From: Curtobacterium sp. MMLR14_010
GTDB taxonomy: Bacteria; Actinomycetota; Actinomycetes; Actinomycetales; Microbacteriaceae
DNA: 64,000 nt
Reading direction: 5' to 3'
NCBI RefSeq assembly: GCF_001865015.1
Contig: NZ_MJGV01000031.1
Location: 1 to 64,000, forward strand
Shown piece after piece: positions 50,257-58,918 of the stretch; within the stretch, counting starts at the first letter, position 1, and each line of letters starts with the position of its first letter. The notes beneath the pieces are model-generated. The model had not been told where the DNA came from. It saw only the letters and a program-made list of their open reading frames with translations, and searched no databases. The position numbers and the translations under genes are program-made.

Positions 50257-51264
50257 GTGACGGACAGGAGGCTCCCCGCGCGTCCCACGGACCGGCAGCG
50301 CTCCGGCGCGGGTGCGGTCGCAGGGCACTGGTCGCGCTGGGTGCTCCGCCGTGCGGCCGGCGGCGTCGGCGTGCTCTGGGCGGTGGCGACGATCGTCTTC
50401 GTCGCCATCCGGCTCATCCCCGGTGACCCCGCGCTCGCGGTGCTCGGCGGGCCGGGGTCGCAGGCCTCGGCCGAGGCGGTCGCGCAGGTCCGTCAGGACT
50501 ACGGCTTCGACCGTCCGGTGCTCGTGCAGTACGCGGTGTTCCTCGGCCGCCTGGCGACCGGGCAGCTCGGCGACTCGTACGCGTTCCGCACGCCCGTGGC
50601 GACGCTCCTCGGGCAGCAGCTCCCGGTGACGCTGACGCTCGCGGTCGGGGGGCTCGTGGTCGCGTGGGTGCTCGCGATCGTCGCCGCGTGGTGCTCCACG
50701 CAGCGCGGCCGGGTCGCTGCGGCCCTGACGAGCGCGATCTCGGTCACGGCGAGCGTCACCCCGCACTTCTGGCTCGGCAGCGTCCTGATCGTCGTCTTCG
50801 CGAGCGCCCTCGGCTGGGTGCCGGCGGTCAGCGACGGCAGCGTCCGCGGCTGGGTGCTCCCCGTGCTGACGGTCGCGGTGCCGGTCGCCGGGTACCTCGC
50901 CGAGACGGTCCGCGACGGCGTGGTCGACGCCCAGCGCTCGGCCTTCGCGCTCGCCGCCCGCGGCCGGGGCGAGACCCGCGCGGGACTCTTCGGACGCCAC
51001 CTGCTCCGGCACGCGGCGCTGCCCGGCATCGCCCTGTCCGCCTGGGCCTTCGGGTCCCTGGTGTCCGGTGCCGTGGTGGTGGAGTCGGTGTTCGCGCTCC
51101 CGGGCATCGGGCGCGCCCTCGTGACCGCCGTCACCCAGCGGGACATGCCCCTCGTGGCGGGCATCGCGCTCGTCTCCGCGGCGGCCTACGTCGTGGTGCT
51201 CGCGGTGGCCGACCTCGTCGAGCGCGCCGTCGACCCGCGCGGCCACGGGGCGGGCGCGCGGTGA
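50257..51264 (+). CDS. ABC transporter permease (DppB-like)
   Basis: A 335-residue inner-membrane permease of the binding-protein-dependent type. The N-terminal helix WVLRRAAGGVGVLWAVATIVF with RLIPGDPA is the DppB/OppB signature, and the EAA loop lies in LAARGRGETRAGLFGRHLLR. FALPGIGRAL follows. The GTG start is four bases past the binding-protein stop; a GGACAGGAGG lies just inside the frame, so a slightly later start cannot be excluded. It overlaps the next permease as GTGA. Confidence 0.91.
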   Translation: MTDRRLPARPTDRQRSGAGAVAGHWSRWVLRRAAGGVGVLWAVATIVFVAIRLIPGDPALAVLGGPGSQASAEAVAQVRQDYGFDRPVLVQYAVFLGRLATGQLGDSYAFRTPVATLLGQQLPVTLTLAVGGLVVAWVLAIVAAWCSTQRGRVAAALTSAISVTASVTPHFWLGSVLIVVFASALGWVPAVSDGSVRGWVLPVLTVAVPVAGYLAETVRDGVVDAQRSAFALAARGRGETRAGLFGRHLLRHAALPGIALSAWAFGSLVSGAVVVESVFALPGIGRALVTAVTQRDMPLVAGIALVSAAAYVVVLAVADLVERAVDPRGHGAGAR

Positions 51265-52130
51265 GCGGGATCGCCGAGCCGAGCCTCCCGGCCGACACCG
51301 TCCGCGACCGGTCCGAGCGGTTCCGTGGGGGGACGCTCGGACCGGCCGGTCTGGTGGCAGCTGCGGTGGTGGCGCTGGCGGCGCTCGCTGCCGTGTGGCC
51401 GGCGCTGCTCGGCGGCGCGCACCCGCTCGCGGTGCACCCGGCGCAGGCACTCCAGGCACCGAGCTGGTCGAGTCCGTTCGGCACGGACGAGTCCGGGCGC
51501 GACGTCCTGGCGCGCGTCGTCGCCGGCACCCGTGCGAGCCTGCTCGTCGGGGTCGTCGCGACCCTGGTCGGCGGGGTCGTCGGGGTGGTGCTCGGCGTGG
51601 TGGCGGGGCTCGGCGGACGGGTCGTCGACGCGGTCGTCGGGCGGGTCACCGAGGTGGCGTTCGCGCTCCCCCTGCTGCTCGTCGCGCTCGTCGTGATCGC
51701 CGTGACCGGGCCGGGTCCGGTGCCGGCGATGCTCGCGGTCGGGTTCGCCACCGCGCCCGGGTACGCGCGCATCGTGCGAGGGCTCGTGCGGTCGGCGCGG
51801 TCCTCGCAGGTGGTCGAGACCGCGGTGCTGCTCGGGCGCTCCCCCGCGGCGATCGTCGTCCGGCACGTGCTGCCCGCCGCGCTCTGGCCGGTCGTCGCCG
51901 TGGGGACGCTCGGCATCGGGCAGGCGGTCGTCTGGGCCTCGGCGCTGAGCTACCTCGGTGTCGGGACACCGCCGCCGGCGCCGGAGTGGGGCGCGATGCT
52001 GGCCGACGGCCGCACGTACCTGCTGACCGCGCCGTGGATGAGCACCTTCCCCGGGCTGGCGATCGTCGTGCTCGCGACCGCCGTGACCGTGCTCGGCCGG
52101 GCACTCCGACGAACAGGAGCGCTGCGGTGA
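51261..52130 (+). CDS. ABC transporter permease (DppC-like)
   Basis: A 289-residue second permease. After an N-terminal helix comes FGTDESGRDVLARVVAGTRASL, the DppC/OppC signature, then five further helices. The EAA loop is VLLGRSPAAIVVRHVLP and LSYLGVGTPPPAPEWGAML is also typical. It pairs with the upstream permease. The GTG start and GTGA overlaps at both ends show translational coupling across the operon. Confidence 0.92.
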   Translation: MSGIAEPSLPADTVRDRSERFRGGTLGPAGLVAAAVVALAALAAVWPALLGGAHPLAVHPAQALQAPSWSSPFGTDESGRDVLARVVAGTRASLLVGVVATLVGGVVGVVLGVVAGLGGRVVDAVVGRVTEVAFALPLLLVALVVIAVTGPGPVPAMLAVGFATAPGYARIVRGLVRSARSSQVVETAVLLGRSPAAIVVRHVLPAALWPVVAVGTLGIGQAVVWASALSYLGVGTPPPAPEWGAMLADGRTYLLTAPWMSTFPGLAIVVLATAVTVLGRALRRTGALR

Positions 52131-53833
52131 ACGTCCTCGATGCCCATGGACTGTCGGTCGCGATCGGCGGCACCGCCCTCGTCCACGACGTCGACCTGCA
52201 CGTCGCCGCCGGCGAGTGCGTCGCCCTCGTGGGCGCGTCCGGCTCCGGCAAGACCGTCACCGTCCGGGCCCTGCTCGGGCTCTCCGCGTCCGGCTCCGCC
52301 GTCCGTGCCGACCGGCTCGAGGTCGCCGGGCTCGACGCCCGCGCCTTCACCGAGCGGCGTTGGCGGACGGTCCGCGGATCGCGGGTCGGCTACGTCGGCC
52401 AGGAGGCCCTGGGCGCGTTGGACCCGCTGCGTCCGGTCGGGCGCGAGGTCGCCGACACCCTGCGGCTGCACACCGAGATGAGCGCCAGGGAGCGGCTGGA
52501 CGCCGTGCGTGCCGCGCTCGAGGGCGTCGGGCTCGACCCCGCGATCGCCTCCGACGGGCGGCTCGCCGGCACGCTGTCCGGCGGGATGCGGCAGCGGGCG
52601 CTCATCGCCGCGGCGACGATCGGTCGGCCGGCGCTCGTCGTGGCCGACGAACCCACCACGGCGCTGGACGCCGGGGTGGCCGTCCGGGTGATGGAGCAGC
52701 TGCGCGCGGCACAGCAGCAGGGGGCAGGGCTGCTCGTCGTGACGCACGACCTGGGACTCGTCGCCGGGTGGGCCGACCGCGTCGTCGTGATGGACGGCGG
52801 GCGGGTCGTCGAGTCGGGGTCGGTCGACCGGGTCCTGCGTGCGCCGGAGCACCCGGTGACGCGGGCGCTCGTCGCGGCGGCTGGTGCGGGTGCGGGTGCT
52901 GCCGGTGCGGGTGCTGCGGCTGGTGCCGGTGCGGGTGCTGCCGGCGCGGGTGCGGGTGCGGCGCACGGTGCGCGGTCTGTCGGCCGGTGCGAGGTTGCAC
53001 ACTCCGTGCGGGGGTCCGACCCATGCACGGAGTGTGCAACCTCGCACGACCCGGCTGGCAGCGCGGCCGTGCTCGCGGCGCAGGACCTGCGGAAGGCCTA
53101 CGACCGCGTTGACGCTGTCAGCGGGGTGTCGTTCGGCATCGAGCGCGGGAGGTCACTCGGCGTCGTCGGGGCATCGGGCTCGGGCAAGACGACCGTCGTC
53201 CGGATGCTCCTCGGCCTCGAGGACCCCGACACCGGCACCGTGACCCTCGACGGCGAGCCGTGGGCACCGCTGCCCGAACGGGACCGTCGACCCCGGCGCC
53301 GACGGGTCTCCGCCGTCGTGCAGGACCCGGGCGCGACCTTCGACGAACGCTGGAGCGTGGAGCGGGTGCTCGCCGACGCGCTGACGAACGGCGCTGCCCG
53401 ACGTGCGACGGGCGACCTCGGCGACCGGGTGGACCAGGCGCTGCGGCAGGTCGAGCTCGACCCCGCGCTCCGGAGCCGTTCTCCCCTGACGCTCTCCGGC
53501 GGGCAGCGGCAGCGGCTGGCGATCGCCCGGGCGCTGGCGACCGAACCGGCGGTCCTCGTGCTCGACGAGCCCGTGACCGCGCTCGACGCGACCGTGCAGG
53601 ACGCGGTGCTGGCGCTGCTGGAACGGCTGCGGGAGCGGACCGGCGTCGCGATGGTGTTCGTATCGCACGACCTGCGGGCGGTCCGACGCATCGCGGACGA
53701 CCTGCTGGTGATGCACGACGGGGCCGCGGTGGAGCATGGCCCCGCACACGAGGTCTTCGCCCACCCGACCCACCCCGTGACCGTCGCGCTGCTCGCCGCC
53801 GCGGAGCGGCTGGCGGCGGGTCCCGCCGCGTAG
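52127..53833 (+). CDS. ABC transporter ATPase, two fused nucleotide-binding domains
   Basis: A 568-residue fusion of the DppD- and DppF-like ATPases. Domain 1 has Walker A GASGSGKT at 36-43, signature LSGGMRQR and Walker B LVVADEPTTALD. Domain 2 has Walker A near 346, signature LSGGQRQRLAIAR and Walker B LVLDEPVTALD. The linker is odd. Residues about 251-285 are a Gly/Ala repeat from GGTGCGGGTGCT-type DNA. Residues 287-307 are encoded by a perfect 23-bp palindrome (52987-53047) and include the Cys-containing CEVAHSVRG. It starts at GTG overlapping the permease stop, with AGGAG about nine bases upstream. Confidence 0.92.
   Translation: MNVLDAHGLSVAIGGTALVHDVDLHVAAGECVALVGASGSGKTVTVRALLGLSASGSAVRADRLEVAGLDARAFTERRWRTVRGSRVGYVGQEALGALDPLRPVGREVADTLRLHTEMSARERLDAVRAALEGVGLDPAIASDGRLAGTLSGGMRQRALIAAATIGRPALVVADEPTTALDAGVAVRVMEQLRAAQQQGAGLLVVTHDLGLVAGWADRVVVMDGGRVVESGSVDRVLRAPEHPVTRALVAAAGAGAGAAGAGAAAGAGAGAAGAGAGAAHGARSVGRCEVAHSVRGSDPCTECATSHDPAGSAAVLAAQDLRKAYDRVDAVSGVSFGIERGRSLGVVGASGSGKTTVVRMLLGLEDPDTGTVTLDGEPWAPLPERDRRPRRRRVSAVVQDPGATFDERWSVERVLADALTNGAARRATGDLGDRVDQALRQVELDPALRSRSPLTLSGGQRQRLAIARALATEPAVLVLDEPVTALDATVQDAVLALLERLRERTGVAMVFVSHDLRAVRRIADDLLVMHDGAAVEHGPAHEVFAHPTHPVTVALLAAAERLAAGPAA
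52876..52965 (+). repeat. Gly/Ala-encoding G-rich repeat in ABC ATPase linker
   Basis: Imperfect GGTGCGGGTGCTGCC units in tandem encode alternating Gly and Ala between the two ATPase domains. Confidence 0.85.
52987..53047. repeat. Perfect 23-bp palindrome inside the ABC ATPase gene
   Basis: Arms 52987-53009 and 53025-53047 are exactly complementary around a 15-base loop, in frame within the coding region. The lower-GC TGCACACTCC segment stands out from its surroundings. Both arms are translated without stop codons. Confidence 0.93.
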
Positions 53834-53863
53834 CGCGCGGGGCCCGCGCAGCGCGCGGCGTGC

Positions 53864-53882
53864 CTGGCCGAGACTCGGCCAG
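53864..53882. terminator. Small hairpin after ABC operon
   Basis: CTGGCCGA and TCGGCCAG pair perfectly around a GAC loop, 31 bases after the ATPase stop. Confidence 0.55.
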
Positions 53883-53962
53883 CCGGACACCCTGCGCCGC
53901 CCCGCGGCCGCACCCTGTCCGCCGGAGCGAGCCTCGGCGCCGGACCGCACCCACCGACGGGC

Positions 53963-53996
53963 GGAGGCCCGACCCGCTCACGCAGGTCGGGCCTCC
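53963..53996. terminator. Terminator between convergent ABC and MHS transporter genes
   Basis: Arms 53963-53974 and 53985-53996 form a perfect 12-bp stem, with outer bases CCACCG/CGGTGG extending the structure. It lies 21 bases beyond the MHS transporter stop. Confidence 0.75.
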
Positions 53997-54016
53997 AGGC
54001 CGGTGGACGGGACGCC

Positions 54017-55600
54017 TCAGGAACCGGTGGTCGCCGTGTCCTTGTCCGCGGCGGGACCGGAGCCGTCGGCGGAGATCACCGGGATCTCGCTCGTCGAGAA
54101 CTCCTTGGCCCAGTCCGACTGCGCGAGGTCCGACGTCGGGTCGTTGTAGTCGTCGATGACGCCGGCGACCTCGTCCTCGGAGCCGACGGTCGGGCCGGAA
54201 CCCATGAGCGGCGTCGAGGCGGTCTCCTTGGTGAAGTGCACCGCGACCAGGCCGATGACGGCGGCGAGCATCAGGTAGAAGGCGGGGATGTCCTCGGCCC
54301 AGCCGTAGCCGGCGTCCTTCGCACCGTTGATGAGCGCGGCGGTCGCGAGCGGGGTGGTCCCACCGAAGAGCGACACCGACACGTTGAACGCGATGGCCAG
54401 GGCGCCGTAGCGGATGATCGTCGGGAACAGCGCCGGCAGCGTTGACGGCATCGTCGAGGTGAAGGTCACCAGGACCACGCCGAGGATGAGCAGGCCGGAG
54501 AAGACCCCGATGCCCGTGCCCGTCTGGACGAGCTTGAGCGCCGGCCAGGACAGCAGGATGAAGCCGATGCAGCCGGCGGCGAGCACCGGACGGCGGCCGA
54601 AGCGGTCCGACAGCCGGCCACCGAACGTGATGACGACCATCATGAGCAGCATCACGACGACGATGAGGATGAGCCCGAACGTGGCGTTCTGGCCGAGGTT
54701 CTGCTCGAGGTACGTCGGCATGTACGACAGGAGCATGTAGTCGGTCACGTTGAAGACCAGGACCAGCCCGATGCAGATGATGAGCGAGCGCCAGTTCTCG
54801 GCGAAGAGCTTGAGGAACGGCGTCTTCTGCGACTCGCGCTCGGCGGCCTGCTCCTGCTGCTTCTGGAAGGCCGGGGTCTCCTCGAGCTTGAGGCGGAGGT
54901 AGAGCCCGATCAGGCCGAGCGGCCCGGCGATGATGAACGGGATGCGCCAGCCCCAGCTGAGCAGGGCGTCCTCGGACAGGCCGAACTGCAGGCCGGTGAC
55001 GATCGACGCGCCGAGCACGTAGCCGGCCAGGGTGCCGAACTCGAGCCACGAGCCCATGAACCCGCGGCGCTTGTCGGGCGAGTACTCGGCGATGAACGTC
55101 GCGGCGCCGCCGTACTCACCACCGGTCGAGAAGCCCTGCACGAAGCGGGCCACGAGCAGCAGGATCGGCGCCCAGAAGCCGATCGTGTCGTACGACGGGA
55201 TCAGGCCGATCATCAGCGTGCCGGCGGCCATCAGGATCATCGTCAGCGCGAGGACCTTCTGCCGGCCGATCTTGTCGCCGATCGGGCCGAACACGGCGCC
55301 ACCGATCGGTCGGACGATGAACGCGGCCGCGAAGAACCCGAAGGTCGCGACGATGTTCGACGCCGGGTCACCCTGCGGCAGGAAGACCTGCGAGATCGTG
55401 ACGGTGAGGTACGCGAAGATGCCGAAGTCGAACCACTCCATCGCGTTGCCGAGCGCAGCGGCGGCCACGGCACGCTTGAGCAGCGACTCCTCGACGACGG
55501 TGACGTCGTCCTTCGTCATCTCACGGCGAGCGCGCTTCGCAGCGCCCTTCGACCGCACGGGCCGATCGCCGTGCTGGTGGGGTGCGGTGTTCGGTGCCAA
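54017..55600 (-). CDS. MFS transporter, ProP-like metabolite:H+ symporter
   Basis: A 527-residue major-facilitator transporter of the MHS branch, whose members import proline, betaine or dicarboxylates with protons. GNAMEWFDFGIFAYL, GPIGDKIGRQKVL, RFVQGFSTGGEYGGA and the later GGRLSDRFGRRPVL are branch signatures; 12 helices are present. A C-terminal acidic tail of about 60 residues follows. The TTG at 55600 is chosen because GGAGGA lies six bases upstream. The alternative ATG at 55519 would remove 27 basic residues and has only GTGAG. Substrate specificity is not evident. Confidence 0.88.
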   Translation of the reverse strand: MAPNTAPHQHGDRPVRSKGAAKRARREMTKDDVTVVEESLLKRAVAAAALGNAMEWFDFGIFAYLTVTISQVFLPQGDPASNIVATFGFFAAAFIVRPIGGAVFGPIGDKIGRQKVLALTMILMAAGTLMIGLIPSYDTIGFWAPILLLVARFVQGFSTGGEYGGAATFIAEYSPDKRRGFMGSWLEFGTLAGYVLGASIVTGLQFGLSEDALLSWGWRIPFIIAGPLGLIGLYLRLKLEETPAFQKQQEQAAERESQKTPFLKLFAENWRSLIICIGLVLVFNVTDYMLLSYMPTYLEQNLGQNATFGLILIVVVMLLMMVVITFGGRLSDRFGRRPVLAAGCIGFILLSWPALKLVQTGTGIGVFSGLLILGVVLVTFTSTMPSTLPALFPTIIRYGALAIAFNVSVSLFGGTTPLATAALINGAKDAGYGWAEDIPAFYLMLAAVIGLVAVHFTKETASTPLMGSGPTVGSEDEVAGVIDDYNDPTSDLAQSDWAKEFSTSEIPVISADGSGPAADKDTATTGS

Positions 55601-55770
55601 GTTCGTTCCTCCGGTGTGCTGAGCGTCCTTCGGGCGTCCGGCGGGACGGCAACGGTGCAGCACTTGCGAGCTCCGCGCTCGCCGGACAAACCCCGGAAGA
55701 CTACCAGGCTTCCGGGCAGACCCGAAACGAGGGTGTGCTACCCGCTCGAGACGCGGCGGTGACGGCCGGT

Positions 55771-55776
55771 AGCATT
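55771..55776 (+). promoter_or_regulatory. -10 element TAGCAT, valS
   Basis: TAGCAT should start transcription near 55783, giving a valS leader of about 77 bases. No T-box core is seen in it. Confidence 0.45.
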
Positions 55777-55859
55777 GACCGACCTGCGCAGCACGCGCGG
55801 GACACTCAGGCACCTCATCACGGACTCGGTGCCGCACATACCGATCGAAAGGCGCAGCC

Positions 55860-58457
55860 ATGACCAAGCCCATGCCCGACAAGCCCACGGTGGACGGACT
55901 CGAGCAGGTCTGGGGACCGGTCTGGGACCAGGACGGCACCTACCGCTTCGACCGCGACGCCGCCGGACACCGCGACGCCGTGTACTCGATCGACACCCCG
56001 CCGCCGACAGCCTCCGGTTCGCTGCACATCGGCCACGTGTTCTCGTACACGCACACCGACCTCAAGGCGCGGTTCGAGCGCATGCGCGGCAAGCACGTCT
56101 TCTACCCGATGGGCTGGGACGACAACGGTCTCCCCACCGAGCGTCGCGTGCAGAACTACTACGGCGTCCGCTGCGACCCGTCGCTCCCCTACGACCCCGA
56201 CTTCACCCCGCCGTTCGAGGGCGGCGACGGCAAGTCGAGCAAGGCCGCCGACCAGCTGCCGATCTCCCGCCGCAACTTCATCGAGCTGTGCGACCAGCTC
56301 ACGGTGCAGGACGAGCAGCAGTTCGAGGAGCTCTTCCGCACCCTCGGGCTGTCGGTCGACTGGACGCAGTCGTACCGCACGATCGACGAGACCTCCCGTG
56401 CGAGCGCGCAGCGTGCCTTCCTCCGCAACCTCGAGCGCGGCGAGGCCTACCAGGCCGACGCCCCGACGCTCTGGGACGTGACCTTCCGCACCGCCGTGGC
56501 CCAGGCCGAGCTCGAGGACAAGGAGATGCCGGGCGCGTACCACGGCATCGCGTTCCACAAGTCGGACGGCTCCGGGGACATCGTCATCCAGACCACCCGC
56601 CCGGAGCTGCTCCCCGCGTGCGTCGCCCTCGTCGCGCACCCGGACGACGAGCGCTTCCAGGACCTCTTCGGCACGACGGTCCGCTCCCCCCTGTTCGACG
56701 TCGAGGTGCCGGTGCTCGCACACCACCTCGCGCAGAAGGACAAGGGCGCCGGCATCGCCATGGTCTGCACGTTCGGTGACACCACCGACGTCGTCTGGTG
56801 GCGCGAGCTGCAGCTGCCGAACCGCGCGGTGATCGGCTTCGACGGCCGCGTCCGCTCCGAGCAGCCCGCCTGGATCGAGTCCGAGCAGGGCCAGGAGCTC
56901 TACGCCGAGCTCGCCGGCAAGACCGTGTTCTCCGCCAAGAAGGTCGTCGTGGACGCCCTGACCGCGTCCGGCGACCTGGTGGGTGACGTGAAGACGATCA
57001 ACCACCCGGTGAAGTTCTTCGAGAAGGGCGACAAGCCGCTCGAGATCGTCTCCACCCGCCAGTGGTACATCGTCAACGGCGCGCGGGACGAGGACCTCAA
57101 GGCGAAGCTCCGTGCCCGCGGCGAGGAGATCGCGTTCCACCCGGACTTCATGCGCGTCCGCTACGACAACTGGGTCGGCGGCCTGTCCGGCGACTGGCTC
57201 ATCTCGCGACAGCGCTTCTTCGGTGTGCCGATCCCGGTCTGGTACCCGCTCGACGCCGATGGCAACCCCGTGTACGACCAGCCGATCGTCCCGACCGAGG
57301 CCCAGCTGCCGGTCGACCCGTCCTCCGAGCCGGCCCCCGGCTACCAGTCCGACCAGCGCGGCGTGCCGAACGGCTTCGTCGGCGAGGTGGACGTCATGGA
57401 CACCTGGGCGACCTCGTCCCTGACCCCGCAGCTCGCGGGCAAGTGGGAGACCGACCCGGCGCTCTACGACCTGGTGTACCCGTACGACGTCCGCCCGCAG
57501 GCCCAGGACATCATCCGGACGTGGCTCTTCACGACCGTGCTCCGCAGCCAGCTCGAAGCCGACGTCGTGCCGTGGAAGAACGCCTCGATCTCGGGCTTCA
57601 TCGTCGACCCCGACCGCAAGAAGATGTCGAAGTCGAAGGGCAACGTCGTCACGCCGATGGCCGTGCTCGAGCAGCACGGCGCCGACGCGGTCCGCTACTG
57701 GGCGGCCTCGTCCAAGCTCGGCACCGACGCGGCCTTCGACCCGCAGAACCCGAAGCAGATCAAGGTCGGCCGTCGTCTGGCGATCAAGGTGCTCAACGCC
57801 GCGAAGTTCGTCTACGGCTTCGAGCTGCCCACCGGCGCCACCAGCGTCACCGAGGCGCTCGACGTCGACATGCTCGCCGCGCTCCGCAGCACCCTCGAGC
57901 AGGCCACCACGGCCTTCGAGGGCTTCGACCACGCCCGCGCGCTCGAGGTCACGGAGCGGTTCTTCTGGACCTTCTGCGACGACTACCTCGAGCTCGTGAA
58001 GGAGCGTGCCTACGGCACCGCGCCGGACGCGACCCACGAGACCCAGGCGAGCGCGGTCCTGGCGCTGCGCTCCGCGATCGACGTGCTGCTCCGCCTGCTG
58101 GCACCGTTCCTCCCGTTCGCGACGGAGGAAGTGTGGGCCTGGACCCACGACACCAGCGTGCACCGAGCCTCCTGGCCGACCGCCGACGACCTGCCGGTCG
58201 ACGCGGCCGAGACCGGTCTGCTCGCCGCCGTCGGGCAGGCGCTCATCGGCATCCGCGGTGCGAAGACGGCCGCCAAGGCGTCCCAGAAGACGCCCGTGAC
58301 CCGCGCCGTCGTCGCGGCTCCCACCGAGACGCGGCAGCTCGTCGAGCGTGCGGCCGTGGACCTGGCGGCCGTCGGCCGCATCCAGGACCTGTCCTTCGTG
58401 GACGGCCCGGAGCTGGCGGTCATCGAGATCGAACTGGCCGAGCAGCCGGCGGCCTAG
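55860..58457 (+). CDS. valS: Valine--tRNA ligase
   Basis: An 865-residue class I synthetase. HIGH is at residues 56-59 in PPPTASGSLHIGH and KMSKS at 588-592 in DRKKMSKSKGN. GWDDNGLPTERRVQ differs from the GTDHAG-type motif of most bacterial ValS and resembles the archaeal-type enzyme found in some bacteria, which also lacks a long C-terminal coiled coil; this assignment is from memory of the family. The editing domain and anticodon-binding region are complete. AAAGGCG lies before the ATG. It is followed after 48 bases by a small hypothetical gene. Confidence 0.95.
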   Translation: MTKPMPDKPTVDGLEQVWGPVWDQDGTYRFDRDAAGHRDAVYSIDTPPPTASGSLHIGHVFSYTHTDLKARFERMRGKHVFYPMGWDDNGLPTERRVQNYYGVRCDPSLPYDPDFTPPFEGGDGKSSKAADQLPISRRNFIELCDQLTVQDEQQFEELFRTLGLSVDWTQSYRTIDETSRASAQRAFLRNLERGEAYQADAPTLWDVTFRTAVAQAELEDKEMPGAYHGIAFHKSDGSGDIVIQTTRPELLPACVALVAHPDDERFQDLFGTTVRSPLFDVEVPVLAHHLAQKDKGAGIAMVCTFGDTTDVVWWRELQLPNRAVIGFDGRVRSEQPAWIESEQGQELYAELAGKTVFSAKKVVVDALTASGDLVGDVKTINHPVKFFEKGDKPLEIVSTRQWYIVNGARDEDLKAKLRARGEEIAFHPDFMRVRYDNWVGGLSGDWLISRQRFFGVPIPVWYPLDADGNPVYDQPIVPTEAQLPVDPSSEPAPGYQSDQRGVPNGFVGEVDVMDTWATSSLTPQLAGKWETDPALYDLVYPYDVRPQAQDIIRTWLFTTVLRSQLEADVVPWKNASISGFIVDPDRKKMSKSKGNVVTPMAVLEQHGADAVRYWAASSKLGTDAAFDPQNPKQIKVGRRLAIKVLNAAKFVYGFELPTGATSVTEALDVDMLAALRSTLEQATTAFEGFDHARALEVTERFFWTFCDDYLELVKERAYGTAPDATHETQASAVLALRSAIDVLLRLLAPFLPFATEEVWAWTHDTSVHRASWPTADDLPVDAAETGLLAAVGQALIGIRGAKTAAKASQKTPVTRAVVAAPTETRQLVERAAVDLAAVGRIQDLSFVDGPELAVIEIELAEQPAA

Positions 58458-58505
58458 GCTGCGGCCCGACAGACCAGGACCGATCAGGACAGCCGGGAGG
58501 CTCGG

Positions 58506-58757
58506 ATGCAGTTGGGCACACGATGGAGCGTGGGTGGGCAGCCACCCGCGCGACTGGCGGAGGCGCTCGTCGTCGCCGTGCGAGGGGTCGAGGACGAGCT
58601 CGCGGCGGAGTCCGTGGACGTGTCGACCTGGGGGTGGACGCTGACGTTCCTCGAGAACAAGCCGATCGTCACGCTCGACGACGGCACGTCGATCCACCTC
58701 GACGACGCCGGCCGGGCGCAGGTGACGAACCCGGACGACGCGGCGGAGGAGGACTGA
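58506..58757 (+). CDS. Small hypothetical protein downstream of valS
   Basis: An 83-residue soluble acidic protein, with a sequence such as LAEALVVAVRGVEDELA followed by short beta-like stretches WTLTFLENKPIVTLDDGT. I do not recognise a family. The ATG has GGGAGG five bases upstream, part of a GGAGGCTCG element, so this element doubles as ribosome-binding site. It is probably cotranscribed with valS. Confidence 0.65.
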   Translation: MQLGTRWSVGGQPPARLAEALVVAVRGVEDELAAESVDVSTWGWTLTFLENKPIVTLDDGTSIHLDDAGRAQVTNPDDAAEED

Positions 58758-58763
58758 GCGACC

Positions 58764-58845
58764 CGGGGTCGGATCGGGGGGCGCTGTCGGCGGTCCCCCG
58801 GGTCGGATCGGGGGTCGCTGACGGCGGCCCCTCGGGGTGGGATCG
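58764..58845 (+). repeat. 34-bp imperfect tandem duplication
   Basis: GGGTCGGATCGGGG at 58766-58779 recurs at 58800-58813 with matching flanks (CGCTG...CGGCGG...CCC), and a degraded third copy follows. It lies between the small hypothetical and TetR genes. Confidence 0.75.
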
Positions 58846-58866
58846 GCACCAGCCCCCTGCTCCGCG

Positions 58867-58872
58867 TAGAGT
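58867..58872 (+). promoter_or_regulatory. -10 element TAGAGT, TetR gene
   Basis: TAGAGT precedes the TetR start by 46 bases, with GGGAGGA between, giving a normal leader. Confidence 0.45.
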
Positions 58873-58918
58873 CGAGAACGAGGGTTCCCACCGGCGCCCG
58901 GGGAGGACGGGACACCGC

